Below are positions 55,745 through 64,000 of a stretch of 64,000 nt of DNA, one piece after another. The notes beneath the pieces were generated by a model. That model was not told the DNA's origin. It ran no database searches and saw only the letters and a list, made by a program, of their open reading frames with translations. The translations under genes were made by a program, and so were the position numbers. Where the stretch lies: assembly GCF_014635985.1 (NCBI RefSeq), contig NZ_BMDT01000001.1, positions 407,293 to 471,292 of the forward strand, given 5' to 3'. The stretch's first letter is position 1, and each line of letters opens with the position of its first letter. Source of the DNA: Enterococcus alcedinis. Lineage in GTDB: Bacteria; Bacillota; Bacilli; Lactobacillales; Enterococcaceae.

Positions 55745-56548
55745 TTAATTATTGACATTCGGAAACCATTTATCAAAAATTTCTTGATACGTTCCATTTT
55801 CTTTAATTGTGGCTAATGCCTGGTTGACTGCTTCTAAGAAGGCTTCTTGTCCTTTATTAATAGCAATCCCATAAGGTTCATCTGTAAAGATATCTCCAGC
55901 TAATGTGTAGTCAGGATTTTCTTCGGCCATTCCTAATAAAATAGCACTATCCGTCGTCATAGCGTCACCTTGTCCTGATTGCAGAGCAGTAAAAGCCTCA
56001 GCGTAGTTTTCTAATTCAAGAATTTTAGCCTCTGGTGCATGTTCACGAATATTTAAAGCTGAAGTTGAACCTTTAACAGCTAATACCGTTGTGTTCGCAT
56101 CTAAATCTTCAACTCCCTTAATCGGGCTGCCTTTTTTAACTAATAGCGATTGTCCTGCATCAAAATAAACATTTGAGAAATCCACTTGCTTCAAGCGTTC
56201 TTCACTGATCGTCATCGTCGCGATAATCGCATCAATGTTTCCATTTTTAATCAATGGAATTCTTGTTTTAGAGGTAACTTCTACAAAAGTTGCTTTTCCA
56301 TCTTCGCCTAAAATTTCTTTAGTTAGTGCTTTAGCAATGTCGATATCAAATCCTTCAACTTCGCGCGTTTCGATATTCATTAACCCAAATAATCGAGTAT
56401 CATTTTTTACGCCCCAAAAAATTTCGGGTGTTTCTTCAATTCGTTCAAAAATATCTTGATTTGCAATACTTTTTGTTCCACAACTACCTAAAAATAAAAG
56501 ACTAAGAGATAGGACACTGAGCAACCATACTTTATGTTTTAATTTCAA
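55745..56548 (-). CDS. Amino acid-binding lipoprotein of the ABC transporter
   Basis: 267 residues. The signal has lipobox LGSC at residues 20-23. Periplasmic-binding fold of the SBP_bac_3 type: GFDIDIAKALTKEILGEDGK, IDAIIATMTISEERLKQVDF and AVKGSTSALNIREHAP. The group binds glutamate, glutamine or aspartate; the exact ligand is not certain. It lies between the ATPase and the permeases. Confidence 0.9.
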   Translation of the reverse strand: MKLKHKVWLLSVLSLSLLFLGSCGTKSIANQDIFERIEETPEIFWGVKNDTRLFGLMNIETREVEGFDIDIAKALTKEILGEDGKATFVEVTSKTRIPLIKNGNIDAIIATMTISEERLKQVDFSNVYFDAGQSLLVKKGSPIKGVEDLDANTTVLAVKGSTSALNIREHAPEAKILELENYAEAFTALQSGQGDAMTTDSAILLGMAEENPDYTLAGDIFTDEPYGIAINKGQEAFLEAVNQALATIKENGTYQEIFDKWFPNVNN

Positions 56549-56571
56549 AAAAACACCTCCTCTTATTTTAT

Positions 56572-57303
56572 TTATTGTGTAATAATTTTGCTTAAAAATT
56601 GTTTCGCACGTTCATCTTTTGGATTGCTAAAGAACGTTTCCGTATCATCATCTTCCAAAATTTCACCATCTGCCATAAAAATAACACGGTCAGCAACTTC
56701 GCGGGCAAATCCCATCTCATGTGTGACTACGACCATGGTCATCCCTTCTGTGCGGGCAAGACCTTTCATTACTTCAAGTACTTCCCCAACCATTTCTGGA
56801 TCGAGCGCAGAAGTTGGCTCATCAAATAACATCACGTCTGGTTCCATTGCTAATGCTCGAGCAATGGCAATACGTTGTTGTTGGCCTCCAGATAACTGAG
56901 AGGGATAAGAATTTTTCTTGTCTAACATTCCAACTTTAGCTAGTAACTCTTCTGCTTTCGCTTCAGCTTCCGCTCTTGTTTTCTTTAAGACTTTCATAGG
57001 TGCTAATGTAATGTTATCTAATACAGTACGGTGTGGATAAAGATTAAAATGTTGGAAAACCATTCCTAAATTTTTTCGAACATCGTTTGTATTGACCTTT
57101 TTATCACGAATATTTACTCCATTCGTAATCAATTCTCCTGTTGTAATCAATTCTAATGCATTGATACAACGTAACATCGTACTCTTACCAGAACCAGAAG
57201 GTCCGATAACAACCACGACTTCACCTTCTGTGATTTTTAAATTAATATTTTTTAATGCATGAAAGTCTCCATAGTACTTTTCTACATTTTTAAATTCAAT
57301 CAT
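56572..57303 (-). CDS. glnQ: Polar amino acid ABC transporter ATP-binding protein (GlnQ-type)
   Basis: 243 residues. Walker [10 protein letters not shown], signature [12 protein letters not shown], Walker [13 protein letters not shown] and the switch His in VVTHEMGFA are intact and near-identical to GlnQ/GltL. It is the first gene of the operon, behind a good promoter. The symbol is given by family; substrate specificity rests with the lipoprotein. Confidence 0.92.
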   Translation of the reverse strand: MIEFKNVEKYYGDFHALKNINLKITEGEVVVVIGPSGSGKSTMLRCINALELITTGELITNGVNIRDKKVNTNDVRKNLGMVFQHFNLYPHRTVLDNITLAPMKVLKKTRAEAEAKAEELLAKVGMLDKKNSYPSQLSGGQQQRIAIARALAMEPDVMLFDEPTSALDPEMVGEVLEVMKGLARTEGMTMVVVTHEMGFAREVADRVIFMADGEILEDDDTETFFSNPKDERAKQFLSKIITQ

Positions 57304-57353
57304 CTTGTGCCCTCCTTATATTGTGAATCTTTCATTTGTGAATGATTAGTAAA

Positions 57354-57383
57354 ATTATAGTCTATTTTTGTGCCCTTTGTAAA
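57354..57383 (-). promoter_or_regulatory. Promoter of the amino acid ABC operon
   Basis: On the minus strand TTTACA (57378-57383), 18-base spacer, TATAAT (57354-57359). Confidence 0.75.
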
Positions 57384-57440
57384 GTTTATAACATTTATCT
57401 AAAATTATTGCATTTTTATTCACTTAAAAAAGAAAATAAA

Positions 57441-57478
57441 AATTAACTAGCCCTAAAAAGAAACTAGTTAATTTTTTC
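57441..57478. terminator. Terminator after the DegV gene
   Basis: AATTAACTAG (57441-57450) pairs perfectly with CTAGTTAATT (57464-57473). The plus strand has a T tract; on the minus strand, where it would end the degV transcript, the tail is A/T-rich but has fewer T's. Confidence 0.6.
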
Positions 57479-57502
57479 GCAGTTATATTCATAACGACAA
57501 AA

Positions 57503-58351
57503 TTAGGCCAATGAAATCGTAAAACCAATTGCTTTTTCACCTAAGTGAGTACCAATTACTGGTCCAAAATGCGCAATTTCAATGGATACTTCTGGGTGCT
57601 TTGCTTCGATTTTTGCTTTTTCTTCCAAAGCAATCTCTAAGTTATTTCCGTGAATAATGGTTAATCTAACGGGCGCATTGAAGAAATCAATTTGTTGCCC
57701 TATGATATCCTCAATCCGAGCAAAAGCTTTTTTACTTGAACGGATTTTCTCAAACAATACAATTTTTCCATCATCAAATTTTAAAACGGGTTTTATTTTT
57801 AATAAACCAGCAACAAGTGCCGCACCATTGGTCAATCGTCCACCACGTGCTAAATTATTTAAGTCTTCTACGATAAAATAAACTTGAAGACTGTCACGAA
57901 TGGTATCGAGTTTCTCGATAATTTCCTCCAAAGTTGCACCTTTTTCTGACAGATCAAGCGCTGCTTCGACCATATGCCCCATTGGGGTACTTGTAATTTT
58001 TGAGTCGTAAGGAATGACATTAATTCCCTCGATTGTATTTGTAACACCGGCAAGATTTTCAATAAAGCCTGAGATTCCACTCGATAAATGAATACTGAGA
58101 ATCGTATCGTAGCCTTTTTTTCCAAGTTCCTCGTATAATTCTAAAGCTTCACCTAAAGAAGGTTGCGAAGTTGTTGGGAATTCCTTACTGTTTTTTAAAA
58201 GCTCATAGTACGCATCCGCTTCGATATCAATTCCTTCATTATACAACTGACCATCTAAGATCACTGGAATCGGAATAATCGATAAATCCGGATGATTTTT
58301 TATTTTTTCTGGTAAAAAAGCGGTACTGTCTGTCACAATTGCTAATTTCAT
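57503..58351 (-). CDS. DegV-family fatty acid-binding protein
   Basis: 282 residues, the family's normal size. The start KLAIVTDSTAFLPEKIKNHP, the segment TTSQPSLGEALELYEELGKK and the lipid-site region SIHLSSGISGF are characteristic. DegV/FakB proteins bind fatty acids and, with FakA kinase, feed exogenous fatty acids into phospholipid. No kinase gene is nearby. Single gene. Confidence 0.92.
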   Translation of the reverse strand: MKLAIVTDSTAFLPEKIKNHPDLSIIPIPVILDGQLYNEGIDIEADAYYELLKNSKEFPTTSQPSLGEALELYEELGKKGYDTILSIHLSSGISGFIENLAGVTNTIEGINVIPYDSKITSTPMGHMVEAALDLSEKGATLEEIIEKLDTIRDSLQVYFIVEDLNNLARGGRLTNGAALVAGLLKIKPVLKFDDGKIVLFEKIRSSKKAFARIEDIIGQQIDFFNAPVRLTIIHGNNLEIALEEKAKIEAKHPEVSIEIAHFGPVIGTHLGEKAIGFTISLA

Positions 58352-58431
58352 TTCTATATCCTCGCTTCAAAAAAATTCAAACGTCTTATATAATATAGCA
58401 CATAAATTCCAAACCGTGCTATTATTTTCAG

Positions 58432-59553
58432 TTAATTACCCCAAAAACGTTCAATTTCTTGTCGATTAACCTCATAATCAACGAGTAAAACGCTACCTGC
58501 CTCATACGATTCTCCATAACTCCATGAATTTTCGACGGGTACGGTCAAACGATCAATTCCTGAGCTGCCTTTCAAAATATTAAGCGAGTTGCGTAACAAG
58601 AACGTTGTGGGTAAGTTTGTCGCTGTAAAACCAAGTGTTTTTCCTGCAGCATATGGCAACTTGATTGCATTGACTGGATTCTTTAATTGTGAAAAAATCG
58701 CGTTCATTACTTGCTGTTGACGACGAACACGTCCGAAGTCTCCTTCTTCATCCATTCTGAATCGAGCATATTGTAATAACGTATGGCCATCCATTTTTTG
58801 TGGTCCTTTTGTAATTGGAACATCCAAATAAGTACTCATGTCTTTTTCAGCATCAATTGCGACACCGCCGGAGAACAAGGTATCGATTACTTTTGAAAAA
58901 TCTTGAAAATCGACAACTGCGTAGTATTTCGTTTCAATTCCAAAATTTTGTGACAAAGTTTGTCTTACTAATTCGGCACCACCGAAAGCGTAAGATGCAT
59001 TGATTTTATTTTCTCCATATCCGGGGATGGAAACATAGGTATCTCGCATAAATGAAACAAGCTTTGGTTTTTTTGCGGGACCATCCAATTGTAAAACCAT
59101 AATCGTATCGGCTCGAGCCGTTTCGCCTTCTCGACTATCATTTCCGATTAACAAAATATTATTTGCTTGGTTACTCGCAGTAAAGCCATTAAAAGCTTCC
59201 GGTTCAGACGTCGAATCGACAACCTTACCAGCTATTTTTCCAAAAACAAAGGATCCTCCTATAAAAAGAATAAATAAGGTGAGTATAAAAAATAATCTTC
59301 CAAAACAACCACGGCGTTTCCGTTTTTTTACCTTCTTTGGTTTATTTTGATTAAATATTCCATTTTGTTTTTTCTGTTGTGGTGGGGGCGTTGAATCTTC
59401 ATATTCATTATCCTCGTAATAAACAACTTCTTCTTCCCATTTATCTTCTTCAACAATTTGTTGCTTTTTTCTCGAATATGGATTTTTCTTTGTTTTCGCT
59501 TCTTGTTTGTTTAATTCTTCATGTACATCCCTAAATCGTTCCATTCGGCTCAT
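58432..59553 (-). CDS. LCP-family cell wall polymer ligase (LytR-CpsA-Psr)
   Basis: 373 residues from ATG 59553 (AGGTGG seven bases before); the frame extends upstream to 59622 without a site. A charged cytoplasmic N-terminus of ~90 residues, rich in Lys, Glu and Gln, precedes a single membrane segment (FFILTLFILFIGGSFVFGKI), then the LCP domain: NNILLIGNDSREGETARADT, VSFMRDTYVSIPG and ARFRMDEEGDFGRVRRQQQ with the conserved Arg/Asp residues. It joins teichoic acids or polysaccharides to peptidoglycan. E. faecalis has a psr-like gene in the same place after pheA. Confidence 0.92.
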   Translation of the reverse strand: MSRMERFRDVHEELNKQEAKTKKNPYSRKKQQIVEEDKWEEEVVYYEDNEYEDSTPPPQQKKQNGIFNQNKPKKVKKRKRRGCFGRLFFILTLFILFIGGSFVFGKIAGKVVDSTSEPEAFNGFTASNQANNILLIGNDSREGETARADTIMVLQLDGPAKKPKLVSFMRDTYVSIPGYGENKINASYAFGGAELVRQTLSQNFGIETKYYAVVDFQDFSKVIDTLFSGGVAIDAEKDMSTYLDVPITKGPQKMDGHTLLQYARFRMDEEGDFGRVRRQQQVMNAIFSQLKNPVNAIKLPYAAGKTLGFTATNLPTTFLLRNSLNILKGSSGIDRLTVPVENSWSYGESYEAGSVLLVDYEVNRQEIERFWGN

Positions 59554-59793
59554 TTCATCGCCACCTACTTTTTTCAAATATTTATTTATAGCATACCGTA
59601 CCTCTAACATAAAATAAATCATCCATTGATGAATTTTAGGATTTATTTAATCCCTTCGATGGCTCATTATACCATTTCTTCATGTATTTTAGGATAAACG
59701 CTCTAAAAAAGGCTTCTGTACCTTAATCATAAACATTCAATCGATGTTCTATTCATAGCATTTGGATGAAAACAGAAAATCAAAAACTACCAT
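59554..59793 (-). promoter_or_regulatory. Upstream region of the LCP gene
   Basis: It carries TATAAT on the minus strand (ATTATA at 59666-59671). No clear -35 is seen. The rest of this 240-base stretch holds no recognisable gene. Confidence 0.45.
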
Positions 59794-59823
59794 AACTACC
59801 ATAAACAGTTGTTTATGGTAGTT
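59794..59823 (-). terminator. Hairpin terminator after the AraC-like remnant
   Basis: AACTACCATAAAC and GTTTATGGTAGTT form a perfect 13-bp stem with a 4-base loop; on the minus strand ATGGTAGTTTTT follows. Confidence 0.7.
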
Positions 59824-59837
59824 CACGAAACACATTA

Positions 59838-59945
59838 TTATCTATAGGAAAAAGAATGCGCTCTGTTATGCACCAGTTCTTCTGTTAATTCATCATTTAA
59901 ATGCCTTTCAATATAGTCTGTCATTCGATTAAACGATTGCATCAT
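59838..59945 (-). pseudogene. Remnant of an AraC-type regulator (35 codons)
   Basis: The minus strand has AAAGGAG, then two ATG codons at 59945 and 59942, and a 35-codon frame starting MMQSFNRMTDYIERHLNDEL, which resembles the first helices of AraC-type HTH domains with a Tyr-Ile-Glu-x-His-Leu pattern. It then stops. A hairpin terminator follows. It looks like the start of a regulator that lost the rest, or a small real protein; the AraC link is tentative. Confidence 0.4.
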
Positions 59946-60031
59946 TTGTCTCACTCCTTTTCTCATTTAGTATAGCATCGCCTTTTATTACGTACTTGAT
60001 ATTTAACCTATCAAATTTGTCGAATGGCATA

Positions 60032-60061
60032 CAAAAAAAGCCGAGAATTTATTTTCTCAGC
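60032..60061 (-). terminator. Terminator of the aromatic amino acid operon
   Basis: On the minus strand AGCTGAGAA pairs with TTCTCGGCT with one G-T pair, followed by seven T; the stem includes the pheA stop codon. Confidence 0.85.
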
Positions 60062-60896
60062 TTTCTTTGATAACCCTAACAGGATAGCTTCCTAACTCTG
60101 TCACGACACCACCTAATAATCGAATTTCTTCGAGTGCATTTTCAAATAACTTTTCATTCTGATTGATCAGAAGATCCAATACAAAAAAATACTGGCCTAA
60201 ATGGGTCTTAAGTGGACGGGATTCAATTTTAGAAAGATCTAGATGTCGCCAAGCAAATGCCGCTAATATTTGATGCAAAGAGCCTGGCGCATTTTTGGGT
60301 AAACGAATAAACAATGTTGCTTTCGTTTTGTTCCCTAAAACAATCGTTAATTGACTATCAAGCAATCCAATAATCCAAAAACGTGTCTGATTCAACGCGT
60401 TGTCTTGAATGTCTTCAGATAAAATAGTCAGACCATATTCTTTTGCGGCTTTTTTTGAAGCAATCGCAGCAATTTTTTCTTCTGGATGATTTGCGACATA
60501 TTGCGCTGCATACGTTGTAGAAGAAACAGCTTCTAACAAACAATCCGGATAATGATCGGTTAAAAATTGTTGTGACTGTGCTAACGCTTGTGGGTGTGAA
60601 AGGACTTTATCAATCAATGTATTGCCTGGTGAAACGAGTAATTGCTGATGAATGGGTAAGACGATTTCACCTAATACTTTTAAGCCGCCTAGATGAAACA
60701 AACGATCGATACTGTCGTTGACCGATCCCTCTAACGAATTTTCAATCGGAATCACGGCAAAATTGACCGCACCATTATGCACGGCTTGAATACAAGAGAC
60801 AATCGTTTGGTATGGCAATAAATCTTCTTTCTTAAAGCAACTTTGAGCTGCTTGATCGGTAAAGGAATTTTTCGGTCCTAAATAGCCAACTTTCAA
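60057..60896 (-). CDS. pheA: Prephenate dehydratase
   Basis: 279 residues. The catalytic Thr-Arg-Phe triplet is in NQTRFWIIG near residue 171; the C-terminal ACT domain contains ESRP, the phenylalanine-binding motif, so feedback control by Phe is expected. The enzyme turns prephenate into phenylpyruvate. No chorismate mutase domain is fused. Last gene of the operon, adjacent to aroK with no gap. Confidence 0.94.
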   Translation of the reverse strand: MKVGYLGPKNSFTDQAAQSCFKKEDLLPYQTIVSCIQAVHNGAVNFAVIPIENSLEGSVNDSIDRLFHLGGLKVLGEIVLPIHQQLLVSPGNTLIDKVLSHPQALAQSQQFLTDHYPDCLLEAVSSTTYAAQYVANHPEEKIAAIASKKAAKEYGLTILSEDIQDNALNQTRFWIIGLLDSQLTIVLGNKTKATLFIRLPKNAPGSLHQILAAFAWRHLDLSKIESRPLKTHLGQYFFVLDLLINQNEKLFENALEEIRLLGGVVTELGSYPVRVIKES

Positions 60897-61403
60897 TTAA
60901 ACACCTACTTTTTCAATGATTTCTTTCGTGAGTGACTGTGGGTCTTTCCCACTATTTTCAATAATAACTGTTGCAACGTCTTCATACAAAGGCATACGAC
61001 TTTGATAAATCTCACGAAAGGCTTGTTCAGAATGGTTTAAAAATAATGGACGAGGATTTTCGTGGTCTTTTTTGATTCTGGTTATTAAATCTTCAATGGG
61101 GACACTTAAGTAAACAACGGATTGAAATTGTTTCAGTTTCAATCGCGACGAATCTTTAAGAATAATGCCGCCACCCGTGGAGATGATGCCTTCAGTATCT
61201 GCTAAAGAGTCCAACACTTGTGCTTCAATCACTCGGAAATGTTCCTCACCATGTATTGAAAAGAGCTCAGGAATATTTTTACCGGTGCGCGCTTCAATTA
61301 AATGGTCTGTATCAATCAGCGGTAGTTGCAAACGTTGCGCTAATTGCCGACCGATTGTGGTTTTTCCGGCACCCATAAAACCGACTAAAACAATTTGCTT
61401 CAT
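60897..61403 (-). CDS. aroK: Shikimate kinase
   Basis: 168 residues, normal length. Walker A GFMGAGKTTIGRQLA at residues 8-22, the shikimate-binding Asp in DTDHLIE and the GGG of ISTGGGIIL are present. It phosphorylates shikimate before the AroA step. It lies 27 bases after aroA. Confidence 0.95.
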   Translation of the reverse strand: MKQIVLVGFMGAGKTTIGRQLAQRLQLPLIDTDHLIEARTGKNIPELFSIHGEEHFRVIEAQVLDSLADTEGIISTGGGIILKDSSRLKLKQFQSVVYLSVPIEDLITRIKKDHENPRPLFLNHSEQAFREIYQSRMPLYEDVATVIIENSGKDPQSLTKEIIEKVGV

Positions 61404-61430
61404 TGCTGAGGGACCTTCTTTCCATTATCT

Positions 61431-62708
61431 TTATTTCGTGGTTAATTGTTCAACGTCTTCAAAGAAGCTTGGATACGAAATCGCAATCGACTCTGGATTT
61501 TCTAATGTTACGGTTTCATCTGTTAATAAAGCCGCTACTTGTAACATCATACCGATGCGATGATCACCTAAACTAGAAACGGAACCACCATGCAAGGTCG
61601 TTGGTCCGTGAATAATTAAGCCGTCTGCTGTTGCTTCGATATTTGCTCCCAGCTTCTTCAACTCATCACACGTTGCATCGATTCGATTCGTTTCTTTGAC
61701 TTTTAATTCTTCTGCGTCTTTAATGACTGTCGTACCTTCTGCTTGAGTAGCAAGTAGGGCAATGACCGGTAATTCATCGATTAAAGTCGGAATGATCTCA
61801 CCGCCGATTGTAATCCCTTTAAGCTGAGATGTTTGAATGGTGATATCAGCTGATTGGTTCTTCTCATCGATATTCGTCATCGAAAGCGTTGCGCCCATTT
61901 CTTCTAATACTTTTAAAATACCTGTTCTTGTTGGATTAATGCCTACGTTTTTCAAGGTAATCTCACTCTCCGGTACAATGGCTCCTGCAGCTAAGAAGAA
62001 GGACGCAGATGAAATATCGCCTGGTACAGTGACTGCTTGTGCCTTTAGCTGTTGAGGCCCCGTCAATCGAATCTCTTTGCCGTCTTGTTGAATCTGACCG
62101 CCGAATTGTAAAATCATTTCTTCTGTATGATTACGCGATGCTTCTTTTTCAATAATCGTCGTTAACCCTTCTGTCTGTAAGGCAGCAAATAAAATCGCAG
62201 ACTTGACTTGTGCGCTAGCAACCGGCATTTCATAAGTCATTGGTTGAAGTTGTGAGGAACCGTGAATCGTAATCGGTGGAAACTCTGTCCCAGCATGACC
62301 TGAAATTTCCGCTCCCATCGATTGAAGTGGTAATATTACGCGATTCATGGGTCTTAGGCTTAAGGACTCATCGCCATATAGCACGGTTTCAAAAGGACAA
62401 GTGTTTAACATACCCATCATTAGACGAATCGTCGTACCTGAATTTCCCACGTCTAACGCTTGTTTTGGCGCACGTAAGCCTTCAATCCCTTTTCCGTGAA
62501 CCGTTATCACATCGCCATCATCTTCAATCGCTACTCCTAACGCTTGAAAGGCGTGCATTGTACTAAAGCAGTCTTCACCTCGTAAAAAGTTTTTGATGGT
62601 TGTGGTACCGTGAGCGATTGAGCCAAACATAATACTACGATGCGAGATTGATTTATCTGCTGGCACTTCAATAATGCCTTTTAATGGACTTTTTGAAATG
62701 AGTTTCAT
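61431..62708 (-). CDS. aroA: 3-phosphoshikimate 1-carboxyvinyltransferase (EPSP synthase)
   Basis: 425 residues. PADKSISHR near residue 16, the GNSGTTIRL motif near residue 88 and [10 protein letters not shown] near residue 113 are the expected substrate-binding signatures; the internal six-fold repeat pattern is intact. It joins shikimate 3-phosphate and phosphoenolpyruvate. It lies 10 bases after tyrA. Confidence 0.95.
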   Translation of the reverse strand: MKLISKSPLKGIIEVPADKSISHRSIMFGSIAHGTTTIKNFLRGEDCFSTMHAFQALGVAIEDDGDVITVHGKGIEGLRAPKQALDVGNSGTTIRLMMGMLNTCPFETVLYGDESLSLRPMNRVILPLQSMGAEISGHAGTEFPPITIHGSSQLQPMTYEMPVASAQVKSAILFAALQTEGLTTIIEKEASRNHTEEMILQFGGQIQQDGKEIRLTGPQQLKAQAVTVPGDISSASFFLAAGAIVPESEITLKNVGINPTRTGILKVLEEMGATLSMTNIDEKNQSADITIQTSQLKGITIGGEIIPTLIDELPVIALLATQAEGTTVIKDAEELKVKETNRIDATCDELKKLGANIEATADGLIIHGPTTLHGGSVSSLGDHRIGMMLQVAALLTDETVTLENPESIAISYPSFFEDVEQLTTK

Positions 62709-62718
62709 TTGTTTCCTC

Positions 62719-63813
62719 CTATTTTATCCAACAACGATACGGCGTGTTTGCGGTAATGAGCTGTTGGCCGATGCATTGGTCCTTTTGATTTTTAAAGCTT
62801 AATTGTAAAACACCGATAATTTCTTCTCTCGTTTCTAAAATACGTAAATTAACAAGTGATAAGTTTGCTGTTCCTAATAAGGAAGTCACTTCGCCAATAA
62901 TCCCCGGGGAGTCTGGAATATCAATAAATAAATCATAGAAAGCGGGAATACTCCCTTTTTGGTGGATTGGCAGACGTTCGCGTGTATCACGTGCACGTTC
63001 AAAAAAATCGTAAATGGCTGCTGTATTGCCTTGAATTAACCATTCTCTAACAATCGACATGCGCGCTTGCCACTCATCTATTCGCTCGACTAAGACGTCA
63101 TGATTACTTAATAAAATATCGGTCCACATTTGAGGATCCGAGGAAGCAATGCGTGTGATGTCACGAAAACCACCAGCAGCCAATTGTTTGGATCGAGGAT
63201 ACGTTAAATTAAAATGATCGGCTTGATTGACGAGTGCTGCTGCCACGATATGTGGAAAATGACTCAACATTCCGGTAATTTGATCATGTTCACTTGCCGA
63301 CATGGATAAGAATTTCGCGCGTGTGCCTTTTAACAATTCTTTCAAGACGATTTCTTGCTCTGAATCGGCGGATTGAGTGGGTGTTAAAATATAATACGCT
63401 TCTTCGAACAAACGTTCGTCACGTGCTTGAATCCCCGATTTGTGTGAACCCGCCATAGGGTGGCCGCCTACAAAAGTGTAGGGTTGCTGTATCGCAAAAG
63501 AGACGATTTCTTCTTTGGTACTTCCAGTATCTGTTACTAGGACATTTTCACGTAGTGGCAAGGTCGCTAGGGTAGCTAAATAAGTCAGCGATGTTTTTAC
63601 TGGTACCGCTAAAATAATAATGTCCGCTAAGCATGCGGCTTCTTCAAAACTTGCAGAAACGCGATCAACGATGCCTTCTTTCAGAGCCGTTGCTTTTGTT
63701 TCTGCCAAATAATCCCAACCGTACAAAACACAACTTGGATGTGCCCCTTTGATACAGCTGGCTAAAGAGGACCCAATCAGTCCTAAGCCAACGATCAATA
63801 CATTTTTTTGCAT
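62719..63813 (-). CDS. tyrA: Prephenate dehydrogenase
   Basis: 364 residues. The NAD motif [14 protein letters not shown] is at residues 5-18, [13 protein letters not shown] near residue 117 carries a catalytic His, and the C-terminus holds an ACT domain ([20 protein letters not shown]), suggesting feedback by tyrosine. It converts prephenate to 4-hydroxyphenylpyruvate. It lies between aroC and aroA. Confidence 0.94.
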   Translation of the reverse strand: MQKNVLIVGLGLIGSSLASCIKGAHPSCVLYGWDYLAETKATALKEGIVDRVSASFEEAACLADIIILAVPVKTSLTYLATLATLPLRENVLVTDTGSTKEEIVSFAIQQPYTFVGGHPMAGSHKSGIQARDERLFEEAYYILTPTQSADSEQEIVLKELLKGTRAKFLSMSASEHDQITGMLSHFPHIVAAALVNQADHFNLTYPRSKQLAAGGFRDITRIASSDPQMWTDILLSNHDVLVERIDEWQARMSIVREWLIQGNTAAIYDFFERARDTRERLPIHQKGSIPAFYDLFIDIPDSPGIIGEVTSLLGTANLSLVNLRILETREEIIGVLQLSFKNQKDQCIGQQLITANTPYRCWIK

Positions 63814-63830
63814 TTGGTCCTCCCTTTTGA

Positions 63831-64000
63831 TTAATAGTTTTTTACATATTCGCGATATTCTGTCATCGCTTGTGTTAACTCTTCAAAAGAGTCACTTGGG
63901 AATTTATCCAAAATTTCTGCCGCAATGACTGTGGCAACGACACTTTGAGCCACGACACATGCTGCTGGAACAGCCGTACTATCCGAACGCTCAATACTCG
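63831..64000 (-). CDS. aroC: Chorismate synthase, C-terminal end (gene continues beyond the window)
   Basis: The last ~56 codons are visible. The segment ERSDSTAVPAACVVAQSVVA is the conserved end of the chorismate synthase core, and the protein ends TEYREYVKNY. It makes chorismate from the AroA product. It ends 17 bases before tyrA, the same order as in the E. faecalis aro operon. Confidence 0.88.
   Translation of the reverse strand, partial: SIERSDSTAVPAACVVAQSVVATVIAAEILDKFPSDSFEELTQAMTEYREYVKNY

Overview
The window looks like a chromosomal segment of a low-GC Gram-positive bacterium of the order Lactobacillales, most likely family Enterococcaceae (Enterococcus, Vagococcus or a close relative). 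The signs are a complete Na+-type V-ATPase operon ending in ntpJ, as described for Enterococcus hirae; an aroC-tyrA-aroA-aroK-pheA block followed by an LCP-family gene; strong AGGAGG-type ribosome binding sites; and compact AT-rich promoters. The species cannot be fixed from the sequence alone.

Layout. (1) 1-11.2 kb: the right end of a siphovirus-type prophage (tape measure, distal tail, tail endopeptidase/fibre, three small tail or lysis-module proteins, A118-like holin, amidase endolysin), closed by a moron-like gene with a HEPN-type R-x4-H motif. No integrase or attachment site could be identified. (2) 11.4-13 kb: an SOS-controlled Y-family DNA polymerase with a small partner gene. (3) 13.3-24 kb: housekeeping genes on both strands: phosphate transporter plus accessory protein, UppP, a histidine phosphatase, an MBL hydrolase, a lone holin-like protein, a nuclease-helicase fusion, an XRE regulator, a SufT-like protein, a YitT protein, YajQ and a GNAT enzyme. 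(4) 24-26.2 kb: a secreted three-domain peptidoglycan hydrolase. (5) 26.6-31.9 kb: a tightly overlapping five-gene operon of unknown role (two coiled-coil proteins, a methyltransferase, an Mga-like regulator, an FAD oxidoreductase). (6) 32-35.7 kb: a Fur-box-controlled siderophore ABC importer. (7) 35.8-40.2 kb: a RelBE-type toxin-antitoxin pair, a PadR regulator with its membrane partner, and ahpCF. (8) 40.2-50.4 kb: ntpFIKECGABD-J behind a structured leader that ends in an intrinsic terminator. (9) 50.5-53.9 kb: a patchwork of a Tad2-like DUF2829 gene, an SDR enzyme, a preQ1-II riboswitch before a decayed queT, a small ORF, an Mrr-type nuclease and a frameshifted acetyltransferase. (10) 53.9-64 kb, minus strand: a VOC protein, a polar amino acid ABC importer, DegV, an LCP protein, an AraC-like remnant and the aromatic amino acid operon.

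How the genes work together. The V-ATPase and NtpJ form a Na+/K+ homeostasis unit. The siderophore importer and ahpCF look like iron and peroxide responses with Fur- and PerR-like sites. The aro block makes chorismate and channels it to phenylalanine and tyrosine. The most interesting unexplained signals are the attenuator-like leader of the ntp operon, the orphaned preQ1 riboswitch, the degenerate NlpC/P60 domain in the secreted hydrolase, the uncharacterised five-gene operon, and the exact 30-31-residue aromatic repeat in the tape measure protein.
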